From the NCBI RefSeq assembly GCF_001425175.1, contig NZ_LMDV01000001.1, forward strand, positions 434,001 through 498,000: DNA of 64,000 nucleotides, given 5' to 3'. The DNA comes from Nocardioides sp. Root1257 (lineage in GTDB: Bacteria; Actinomycetota; Actinomycetes; Propionibacteriales; Nocardioidaceae). The notes beneath the pieces were generated by a model that saw only the letters and a list, made by a program, of their open reading frames with translations, searched no databases and had not been told where the DNA came from. Position numbers and translations under genes: made by a program. Shown here one piece after another: positions 48,657 through 55,795 of the stretch (positions within the stretch are counted from its first letter, which is position 1; each line of letters begins with the position of its first letter).

Positions 48657-49379
48657 GTGAGCCGGTTCGAGGTCGAGTGGCATTCCTGGCACGACGAGCG
48701 CGAGATGCGGCTGCGGGACCCCCGCGGCTGGCTGGCGATCACGGCCATCCACTGGCTGTCCGACGCGCCGGAGCGGTTCGACGACGTCCCCGGCGCGTGG
48801 TCCGGTGACGGGAGCGGCGCCACGGTGCGGCTGGACGCCGGCGAGTCGCTCGAGGTCGACGGCGTCGTCCTCGGGCCCGGGAGCCACCTGCTCGGGCCGC
48901 TCGACGAGGACGGACTGACGGTCACCTTCGGGGACGCGGTCGCCCAGGTGGCGGATCGCGACGGCCGCCCGATCGTCCGGCCCCGGCACGCGGACTCCCC
49001 GAACCTGAATGCCTACCGGGGCACTCCCTGCTACCCGCCGGACCCCGCCTGGGTGCTGCCGGCCCGCTTCGTCGACGACGAGGTCGTCTTCACGTACGCC
49101 GGCGCCGAGCACCGCCTGGTCGCGTGGCCGGAGGACGACGGCTGCCTGTGGATCCTCTTCCGCGACGCGACATCGGGGGTGACGACCTACCCGGCGAACC
49201 GCCAGCTCCTCACGGCGCCACCCGCCCCGGACGGGGCCGTGGAGCTCGACCTGAACCGGGCGATCAACATGCCCTGCGCCTACACCGACTTCGCCACCTG
49301 TCCGCTGCCGCCGGCGGCGAACACGCTCCCGTTCGCCGTCGAGGCCGGCGAGCAGATCCCGCGGACGGAGACCCCGTGA
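48657..49379 (+). CDS. DUF1684 family protein
   Basis: A 240-residue soluble protein matching DUF1684. It opens with HDEREMRLRDPRGWLAITAI, and ends with the diagnostic block DLNRAINMPCAYTDFATCPLPP followed by NTLPFAVEAGE. The family is widespread in actinobacteria but has no established function known to me. Conserved Cys and Asp/Tyr residues in CAYTDFATC could form a metal or substrate site. The start is GTG 48657. Its stop overlaps the next gene's GTG as GTGA (49376-49379), so the two are translated together. Confidence 0.85.
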   Translation: MSRFEVEWHSWHDEREMRLRDPRGWLAITAIHWLSDAPERFDDVPGAWSGDGSGATVRLDAGESLEVDGVVLGPGSHLLGPLDEDGLTVTFGDAVAQVADRDGRPIVRPRHADSPNLNAYRGTPCYPPDPAWVLPARFVDDEVVFTYAGAEHRLVAWPEDDGCLWILFRDATSGVTTYPANRQLLTAPPAPDGAVELDLNRAINMPCAYTDFATCPLPPAANTLPFAVEAGEQIPRTETP

Positions 49380-50371
49380 AGCGAGCCCTCGCCCTGGTCC
49401 TGGCCGCCGTCGGCAGCCTGACCGTGCTCCCGCCGGCAGCGCCCGCCCACGCCGAGCCCGCGGGCCTGTCCGTCACCGGATGGGCCCTGGACGGCAGCCC
49501 GACGTCCCTCGTGAGCCGCAACGCCGCGGGGTTGAGCACGGTCAGCGTCGCCGGCGTCTCGATCACCGCCCGCGGCACCGGCGTCACGCGGCCCACCGAC
49601 GGGGCCCGCCGGCTTGCCGCCGCCGCGCACCACCACGGCCTGACCGCGGAGCTGCTGGTCGGCAACTACAGCAACCGGCTCGGCGACTTCGACCCACGAG
49701 CAGCGCACCGACTGCTCTCCCGGCCGGACCGGATCGAGGCGGTGGCGAGCCGCCTGGCGTCGTACGTCGGGGCCGGTGGGTGGGACGGCGTCAACGTCGA
49801 CCTGGAGCGGGTGCGGGCAGCGGACGCCGACGGGCTGGTCGCGCTCGTGCGGTCGCTCCAGGAGGCGATGCCGGCCGAGCGGACCGTGACGGTCGACGTC
49901 AGCGCGTCCACCTCGTCCGCCGGCTACCGCGGCGGAGGCTACGACCTCGCGGGGCTCGGGGGCGCCGTCGACGTCATCAAGCTGATGACCTACGACCAGC
50001 ACGGCCCGACCTGGTCCGGTCCCGGGCCCGTCGGCGGGCTGCCGTGGCAGCGGCGGTCGCTGACGACGCTCCTGCGTGTCGTGCCCGCCGAGAAGGTCGA
50101 CCTCGGCGTCGCGGGCTACGGCTACACCTGGCCGCGTCGTGGCACCGGGCGGACGGTGACGGTCGCCCAGGCCCGGCGGCTGGCTGCGCGCGACGGTGCC
50201 CGCCCGCGCTGGGACGCCCGGCAGGGCGAGTGGACGGCCCGCCTCGACGGCGGTACCCGGCTCTGGTGGTCGGACCGGCGCTCCTACGCGGCGCGCGTGG
50301 TCCTGGCCAGGCGACAGGGCCTTCACGGACTTGCGGTATGGCGCCTGGGATCAGCGGACACCCTGCGCTGA
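49376..50371 (+). CDS. Secreted GH18-like glycoside hydrolase
   Basis: A 331-residue exported protein with signal peptide MKRALALVLAAVGSLTVLPP... ending APAHA near 26 (start codon GTG). The rest is a GH18-type TIM barrel: the catalytic signature DGVNVDLE at residues 137-144 has Asp142 and the acid Glu144, and later LMTYDQHG supplies the usual Met-Thr-Tyr-Asp strand, with AVWRLGSAD at the end of the barrel. It is most like chitinase or spore-cortex-lytic SleL-like enzymes, acting on N-acetylglucosamine polymers such as peptidoglycan. Coupled to DUF1684; the SARP gene follows after 19 bases. Confidence 0.85.
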   Translation: MKRALALVLAAVGSLTVLPPAAPAHAEPAGLSVTGWALDGSPTSLVSRNAAGLSTVSVAGVSITARGTGVTRPTDGARRLAAAAHHHGLTAELLVGNYSNRLGDFDPRAAHRLLSRPDRIEAVASRLASYVGAGGWDGVNVDLERVRAADADGLVALVRSLQEAMPAERTVTVDVSASTSSAGYRGGGYDLAGLGGAVDVIKLMTYDQHGPTWSGPGPVGGLPWQRRSLTTLLRVVPAEKVDLGVAGYGYTWPRRGTGRTVTVAQARRLAARDGARPRWDARQGEWTARLDGGTRLWWSDRRSYAARVVLARRQGLHGLAVWRLGSADTLR

Positions 50372-50378
50372 GGGCCCC

Positions 50379-50384
50379 TATCCT
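50379..50384 (+). promoter_or_regulatory. Candidate -10 element of the SARP gene
   Basis: TATCCT lies six bases before the ATG at 50391, seven bases after the hydrolase stop codon. It gives the regulator a leaderless promoter of its own. Confidence 0.45.
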
Positions 50385-50390
50385 GCGCTC

Positions 50391-53300
50391 ATGCGGATCG
50401 GCGTCCTGGGCACGACGGTGGCGTCCACACCCGAGGGTCCGGTGGGTCTCGGCGGCCCGAAGCAGCGGGCCCTGCTCGCCGCGCTCGCGCTGCACCGCGG
50501 TCGTGCGGTCGCCGTCGACACCCTCGCCGACCTGGTCTGGGACGGCACCCCGCCGCGGGGTGTCGCCGGCACGATGCAGGGCTACGTCGCCGGGCTCCGG
50601 CGGGCACTGGAGCCGGACCGCACCACCCGGGGCGGCGGCACCCTGCTGGTGACCGAGCAGCCGGGCTACGCGCTGCGCCTGCCGGACGACGACCTCGACA
50701 CGGTCGCCTTCGAGAACGCCGTGGCCTCGGCCCACACGCTGGTCGCCCCGCTTGCCGACGCGCTGTGCCGCGGCCGCGCCCTGCCGCCCGGCTCCCCCGA
50801 CGCCGGCGGCCTCGGCACCCTTCACGACTCGCTCGAGGAGGCGCTCGGCCTGTGGCGCGGCGTGCCCTTCGCCGAGCTCGGCGAGGTCCCCGCGGCGGTC
50901 GCCGAGCGGGCCCGGCTCGAGGAGCTCCGGGTGCTGGCGACCGAGGACCGCGCGGCCCTCGGCATCCTCCTCGGCCTGCACGCCACCGTGGCGGCGGAGC
51001 TCGACGCCCTCACCCGGGCGCACCCGTTGCGCGAGCGTGCCTGGGCGCTGCGCGCCCTCGCGCTGGCCGGGTCCGGTCGCCAGGCCGACGCCCTCGCCGT
51101 GCTGCGCGAGGTCCGCGACGTCCTGGACGAGGAGCTCGGCCTCGAGCCCGGTCCCGAGCTCCGCGCCGTGCAGACCGCGGTGCTGCGCCAGGACACGATC
51201 GCGGTGGCCGAGCCTGCGGCTCCTGCTCCGGCTGCCTCCCCGGCCTCCGTTGCTCCTCCGGCTGCGGGGGTCTCGACAGGCTCGACCACCGGGCACGCCC
51301 CGCTGCCGTTCCCGTCGCTCTGGCCCTGGTCGCTCGCCGGCCGCGACGACGAGCTCACGGCGCTCACCGGGCTCGTCGACCAGGTGGTCGCCGGCACCGG
51401 CTCGCTCGCCTTCGTCGCGCTGACGGGCGAGCCCGGGATCGGCAAGAGCCGGCTCGCCATCGAGCTGGCGACGTACGCCGACCAGCAGGGCGTCACGATC
51501 GCCTGGGGCCGCTGCTCGCAGGACGACGGCGCACCCGCCCTCTGGCCCTGGGCGACCGTCCTGGAGCGGCTCGGCTCGGCGCTGCCGTCGACCGCCGAGG
51601 GCGAGGACGGCTCCGCGGCGTTCCGGGCGTGGGAGACGGTCGTGCAGACGGTGATCACCGCCGCCGAGCAGGCGCCGCTGCTGCTGGTGCTCGACGACCT
51701 GCACTGGGCCGACACGTCGAGCCTGCGGGTGCTCCGCCTGCTCACCGAGGCGGTGGCGGCGGAGAGCCCCGCGCGGCTGCTGGTGCTGGCGACGTGGCGC
51801 GAGTACCCCGCGCCGACCGGCGCGCTCGCCGAGGTGGCCGAGGCCCTGGCGCGCAAGCACGCTCTGCGCTTCCAGCTGCGCGGCATCTCGACCCAGGCTG
51901 CGGCGCAGGTCTTCTCCCAGGTCGCGCAGGCCGAGCCCACCGACGCGGACGCCGACACCCTCCGGCAGCTCACCGAGGGCAACCCCTTCTTCCTGGTGGA
52001 GTACGCCCGACTCACCCGCGACGGCGACGTCGCCGCGCTCGTGGCCGAGGGCCGCCCGCCGGCCGCGGTCCACGAGGTCCTCTCGCGCCGGCTCGCCCAC
52101 CTGAGCACCGCGACGCAGGACCTGCTGCAGACGGCCAGCGTCGTCGGGCGGATCTTCGACCTCTCGACGCTCGCGGTCGTCGCCGACACCGACGAGGACG
52201 GTGCCCTGGACGGGCTCGACCCCGCGATCGAGGCGGGCCTGGTCGCTGAGGACGGCGTGGACCGCTTCCGGTTCAACCACGCCCTGGTGCGCGACACCGT
52301 GCGCAACGGGCTCCCGCAGTCGCGGCAGGCCCGGATCCACGCCCGCACCGCCGAGGCGCTCAGCGGACGCGCCGGTCGTGAGACCGAGGTCGCGCGGCAC
52401 TGGTTGGCGGCCGGCCCGCGCCACCTCGCGAAGGCGTGGCCGGCGGCGCAGGCGGCCGCGCGCTCGGCGACCGCCGTCTTCGCGTACGTCGAGGCGCTGG
52501 AGATGCTGGAGCACGCGCTCGGCGCCCAGGACGACGACCCCGCGTCGACCGCGGCCGACCGGTTCGAGGTGCTCGCCGACCTCGCCGACGTCCTGCGTCG
52601 CGCCGGGCGGTGGCTGGAGCTGCGCGAGGTCGCGCACGAGGCGATCGAGGTGGCCGAGGAGGCCGGCGAGCTGGACCTGCTGATCCGGGCCGGCGTGATG
52701 ACCAGCACCGGTGCGCTGTGGACGGCCTCGGGGGGCGACGTCGACGAGGTGGTGGTCGACGCGCTGCGCCAGGCCCTGGACGGGCTCCCACCCGGCGACG
52801 ACGCCCGGCGTTGCCGGGTGATGCTGTCGCTCGCCGGCGAGATCTACTACGGCACGACGCCGCAGGAGCGGGAGGCGCTCGTCGAGGAGGCCGTCGCGAT
52901 GGCCCGCCGGCTGGGCGACCCCGTGCTGGTGCAGCAGGCGCTGGTGAAGGGGGCGATCGCGATCGTGCGGGGCGTCACCGCCCGCCAGCGCCTGACGATG
53001 ACGACGGAGGCCACCGACATCGCTCGCGGGCTGGGCGACCGGGTCGCGCTCGTGGCGGCGCTGGCCATGCGCGGTCAGGCGGCCGGCGACCTGGGCGAGG
53101 TCGCCGTGCTGGACGAGTGCCTGGCCGAGGGACTGGCGGAGGCCGACCGGATCCGGCACCTCTACGCCCAGCTGGTGCTCAAGTCGCTGCAGGTCTCGTG
53201 GGCTGCGATGCGCGGGCAGGCGGACGTGGTCGACACGTTCGTCGACGACATGGTCGAGCTCGGCAAGGTCATCACCATCCCCGGCTCGTCGGAGTCGATC

Positions 53301-53801
53301 AGCGGCGCGCTGATGATGCAGGTGCTCTGGCGCGACGGCGAGGAGCTGATCCTCGAGGCGCTGCGCTCGATGCCGCCGGGCGGGTACGTCGCGGCGGCCG
53401 CGCCCATGCTCACGATGCTGTGCCGCACCGGCCGACTCGACGAGGCCCGCGACTATCTCACCAGCCAGCGCGAGCACATCGACGACGCGATCGCGGCCGA
53501 CACCTGGTACTCCCCGATGGCCTGGAGCATGATCGCCGAGAGCGCCTGCCACCTGGGCGACCGGGCGCTCGCGGCCACCGTCTACGGGCGGCTCGTCGCT
53601 CTGGAGGGCCAGGCCGCGTGCGCCGGGTCCGGGAGCACCGTGGGCCCGGTCGACATGTTCCTGGCGATGGCGGCGCACGCCGTGGGCGACGACGACCTCG
53701 CCACCCGTCACGCCGACCGGGCGGTCGAGCTCTGCGGGCGTTGGGGCGTCCCGCTCGCCCGGGCCTGGGTCGAGCGGGAGCGGGAGCGCTTCGGCTTCTG
53801 A
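50391..53801 (+). CDS. SARP/BTAD-family regulator with AAA ATPase and helical-repeat domains
   Basis: An 1136-residue regulator. Residues 1-95 form an OmpR-type winged helix (MRIGVLGTTVAS, PKQRALLAALALHRGRAV), 100-255 a bacterial transcriptional activator (BTAD) domain ending LDEELGLEPGPELRAVQ, 265-315 an Ala/Pro linker, and 325 onward an AAA ATPase with Walker A GEPGIGKSR at about 345 and Walker B-like LLLVLDDLHWADTSS; the rest is TPR-like helices. This is the large AfsR-like SARP plan that activates secondary-metabolism or developmental genes. No biosynthetic cluster is present here, so it may act on distant targets. The linker contains a repeat-derived segment at 51268-51290. Confidence 0.9.
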   Translation: MRIGVLGTTVASTPEGPVGLGGPKQRALLAALALHRGRAVAVDTLADLVWDGTPPRGVAGTMQGYVAGLRRALEPDRTTRGGGTLLVTEQPGYALRLPDDDLDTVAFENAVASAHTLVAPLADALCRGRALPPGSPDAGGLGTLHDSLEEALGLWRGVPFAELGEVPAAVAERARLEELRVLATEDRAALGILLGLHATVAAELDALTRAHPLRERAWALRALALAGSGRQADALAVLREVRDVLDEELGLEPGPELRAVQTAVLRQDTIAVAEPAAPAPAASPASVAPPAAGVSTGSTTGHAPLPFPSLWPWSLAGRDDELTALTGLVDQVVAGTGSLAFVALTGEPGIGKSRLAIELATYADQQGVTIAWGRCSQDDGAPALWPWATVLERLGSALPSTAEGEDGSAAFRAWETVVQTVITAAEQAPLLLVLDDLHWADTSSLRVLRLLTEAVAAESPARLLVLATWREYPAPTGALAEVAEALARKHALRFQLRGISTQAAAQVFSQVAQAEPTDADADTLRQLTEGNPFFLVEYARLTRDGDVAALVAEGRPPAAVHEVLSRRLAHLSTATQDLLQTASVVGRIFDLSTLAVVADTDEDGALDGLDPAIEAGLVAEDGVDRFRFNHALVRDTVRNGLPQSRQARIHARTAEALSGRAGRETEVARHWLAAGPRHLAKAWPAAQAAARSATAVFAYVEALEMLEHALGAQDDDPASTAADRFEVLADLADVLRRAGRWLELREVAHEAIEVAEEAGELDLLIRAGVMTSTGALWTASGGDVDEVVVDALRQALDGLPPGDDARRCRVMLSLAGEIYYGTTPQEREALVEEAVAMARRLGDPVLVQQALVKGAIAIVRGVTARQRLTMTTEATDIARGLGDRVALVAALAMRGQAAGDLGEVAVLDECLAEGLAEADRIRHLYAQLVLKSLQVSWAAMRGQADVVDTFVDDMVELGKVITIPGSSESISGALMMQVLWRDGEELILEALRSMPPGGYVAAAAPMLTMLCRTGRLDEARDYLTSQREHIDDAIAADTWYSPMAWSMIAESACHLGDRALAATVYGRLVALEGQAACAGSGSTVGPVDMFLAMAAHAVGDDDLATRHADRAVELCGRWGVPLARAWVERERERFGF
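51268..51290. repeat. Dispersed palindromic element within the SARP linker
   Basis: GGTCTCGACAGGCTCGACC (51269-51287) with flanking bases is an imperfect inverted repeat (TCGA-N5-TCGA core). From memory very similar palindromes recur many times in Nocardioides-type genomes, usually between genes. Here it is in frame, encoding GVSTGSTTG in the disordered Ala/Pro linker. Confidence 0.4.
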
Positions 53802-53850
53802 GGGCGCTGCCCTCGGGCTGGGGTTCGTCGTGGAGCAGGCGGCCTCCGCT

Positions 53851-53954
53851 TCTGCGGTTGGTGACCAAACGTGCGATGGGAGGGCTCCCGATCTGCGGTT
53901 GGTGTCCAAACGTGCGATGCGAGGGCTCCCGATCTGCGGTTGGTGACCAAACGT
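53851..53954. repeat. Intergenic 41-base direct repeats, TTGGTGACCAA family (locus B)
   Basis: Two complete 41-base units (53851-53891, 53892-53932) and a partial third (53933-53954). Each contains the near-palindrome TTGGTGACCAA (53858-53868, 53899-53909 with one change, 53940-53950) followed by ACGT, and the first two a GGGAGGGCTCCC or related hairpin. Spacers match those of locus A at 11827-11889. The 269-base gap between the SARP and aldo/keto reductase genes otherwise holds only the reductase promoter. Confidence 0.75.
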
Positions 53955-54033
53955 CGACTCCGGAGCAGACGAGACCGTCACCAACGGCGAGACCACCGGT
54001 CGGCAGATCCCACCATCGACGTCCGCCGGGGCC

Positions 54034-54064
54034 TTGACCTGGAGTGCGCTCGAACGACCAGGAT
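54034..54064 (+). promoter_or_regulatory. MerR-type promoter with 19-base spacer, leaderless
   Basis: A good -35 TTGACC (54034-54039) is followed by a 19-base spacer with CTGGAGTGCGCTCGAA, then CAGGAT (54059-54064), six bases before ATG 54071. The overlong spacer with a partial dyad (GGAGTG / CGCTCGA) is the hallmark of promoters activated by MerR-family proteins. No MerR gene is in this window. Confidence 0.55.
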
Positions 54065-54070
54065 GACGGG

Positions 54071-55054
54071 ATGCGCTATCGCGAGATCGGTACCGACCCA
54101 GACCGCAGGCTGAAGGTCAGCGTGATCGCCCTCGGGGCGATGCTGATGGGCAGCCGCACCGACGAGGAGACGTCGTTCGCGATCCTCGACCGCTTCGTCG
54201 ACGCGGGCGGGACGTTCCTGGACACCGCCAACAACTACGCGTTCTGGGTCGGCGGTGACATGGGCGGCCAGAGCGAGGAGCTGCTCGGCCGCTGGCGCAA
54301 GGACCGCGGGCTCGGCGACGACCTCGTCATCGCCACCAAGGTCGGCGGCCGTCCGCTGGAGCCGGGCCACGACTTCTCGAAGGGCATGGAGCCGCTGACC
54401 GCGGCGACCATCCGGGAGTCGGCCGAGCGGAGCCTGGAGCGGATGGGCCTGGAGCGCCTCGACCTCTATTACGCGCACGTCCAGGACCTCGCCGTACCGC
54501 TGGAGGAGCAGGTCGAGGCCTTCGGGCAGCTCGCCGCGGCGGGCACCGTCGGGCTCCTGGGCGCCAGCAACCACTGGGCCTGGCGGGTCGAGCGGGCGCG
54601 CACCCTGGCCGCTGCCGCTGGCCTCCCGTCGTACGACGTGCTGCAGTACTCGCACTCCTACCTCCAGCCGCGCACCGACCAGCCGGCGCTGCGGGCGCCG
54701 GAGGGTGACGCCGGCGTGGCGAGCCCCGAGATCACCAGCCTGGTGCGCGACGCCGGTCTGCACCTGGTCGCGTACTCGCCGCTGCTGGGCGGCGGGTACG
54801 TTCGCGACGACAAGCCGATGAGCTCCCGCTACGACCACGCCGGCACCCCACCCCGCCTGGCGGCGCTGGACGAGGTCGCCCGCCAGACGGGCGCGACCCG
54901 CAACCAGGTGGTGCTGTCGTGGCTCATCGGCGGCGAGCTGCCGGTGGTGCCGCTGGTCGGTGCGTCCTCGGTGGCCCAGCTCGACGAGACGCTGGCTGCC
55001 GTCGACCTCGACCTGACCGCCGAGCAGCGGGAGCTGCTCGACGCGGCCAGGTGA
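54071..55054 (+). CDS. Aldo/keto reductase
   Basis: A 327-residue aldo/keto reductase. The catalytic tetrad is visible as Asp51 and Tyr56 in LDTANNYAFW, a lysine in ATKVGGRPL and a histidine in YYAHVQD; NADPH-binding segments include LGASNHWAW, LVAYSPLLGGG and PLVGASSVAQLDET. The protein resembles the YajO/general stress-type AKRs that reduce aldehydes. The ATG at 54071 directly follows a MerR-type promoter, so induction by electrophiles or oxidants is likely. It converges on the hemerythrin gene; 11-base repeats of CAGGTGAGC lie at its end. Confidence 0.92.
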   Translation: MRYREIGTDPDRRLKVSVIALGAMLMGSRTDEETSFAILDRFVDAGGTFLDTANNYAFWVGGDMGGQSEELLGRWRKDRGLGDDLVIATKVGGRPLEPGHDFSKGMEPLTAATIRESAERSLERMGLERLDLYYAHVQDLAVPLEEQVEAFGQLAAAGTVGLLGASNHWAWRVERARTLAAAAGLPSYDVLQYSHSYLQPRTDQPALRAPEGDAGVASPEITSLVRDAGLHLVAYSPLLGGGYVRDDKPMSSRYDHAGTPPRLAALDEVARQTGATRNQVVLSWLIGGELPVVPLVGASSVAQLDETLAAVDLDLTAEQRELLDAAR

Positions 55055-55068
55055 GCGTCAGGTGAGCT

Positions 55069-55794
55069 TCAGGCGAACCGGAAGGTCCGTGCGTGCCGGC
55101 GCGCGAAGCCGCGCCGGGTCAGCCGCCAGATCAGTCGGAAGCCGCCGCCACCGGGCTGGCTGAACACCCGCTCGAGCGCCTCTCGGGGCACGCCGTACGC
55201 CGCCCACGGCACCAGCCGGACGACCTTGCCGAGCTTCGGCTTCCCGACGTGCTCCTCCTCGATGCGGTCCCAGTCCTCGGCCGTGAGCAGCCGCTGGATG
55301 ATCGCGATCGCCTCGGTCTCCTCGTGGGCGAGGTGCCGACGCAACGACTCGCGAGCCGCACACACCCGGACGGCGAGGGCGGCCCGGGCGTCCTCGTCCG
55401 CGTGCTGACGTCCCGACTGGGCGAGCCGGCGGAAGCCGGCCGCACAGCCCTCGAGCAGCGGGTCGATCTCGCCGTGCTCGGCCTCCATGGCAGCGAGGGT
55501 GGCGACGTCCTCCTCGGAGCCGAGCTGCTGGAGGACGGGCCACACCCCCTCGTCCTCGATGGTGTGGTGCTCGTGCAGCGCCTCGGCGAACAGCTCCCAC
55601 CGCTCCGCCAGCAGCACCCAGGTGGACCACTCGGTGGCGGGCGTGTTGCGCACCGCCGCCGAGAAGAGGTCGAGGTCGCGCCGGAAGGCGTGGTGCATCA
55701 CGTACATCATCCGCATGTCGATCGGCCCGTCCGGGGCCGCCACCTGGCCGGGCAGCCGCAGCTGCCGCGGCCAGGTGGGGTGGGTCGTGGTCAT
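55069..55794 (-). CDS. Hemerythrin-like (HHE) domain protein
   Basis: A 241-residue protein with an HHE cation-binding four-helix bundle at about 28-170. The iron ligands are the histidine and glutamate motifs HHAFRRDLD, LHEHHTIEDEGVWPVL, EHGEIDPLLEG and LRRHLAHEETEAI. A C-terminal basic segment of 60 residues (WAAYGVPREALERVFSQ and later) is not part of the fold. The domain binds a di-iron centre and may sense or carry oxygen or nitric oxide. Its ATG lies one base from the MMPL gene's stop, on the same strand, so the two are co-transcribed. Confidence 0.88.
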   Translation of the reverse strand: MTTTHPTWPRQLRLPGQVAAPDGPIDMRMMYVMHHAFRRDLDLFSAAVRNTPATEWSTWVLLAERWELFAEALHEHHTIEDEGVWPVLQQLGSEEDVATLAAMEAEHGEIDPLLEGCAAGFRRLAQSGRQHADEDARAALAVRVCAARESLRRHLAHEETEAIAIIQRLLTAEDWDRIEEEHVGKPKLGKVVRLVPWAAYGVPREALERVFSQPGGGGFRLIWRLTRRGFARRHARTFRFA

Positions 55795-55795
55795 C

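Noticed and set aside
49977..53996. A 1339-codon antisense open frame opposite the SARP gene.
   Set aside because: No domain or plausible start is visible, and its composition is that of antisense codons of a high-GC gene. The opposite strand has intact winged-helix, BTAD and Walker motifs.
55050..55078. CAGGTGAGC repeated with 11-base spacing at the end of the aldo/keto reductase gene.
   Set aside because: Two and a partial copies of a nine-base word across a stop codon are likely local slippage; no regulatory reading is supported.
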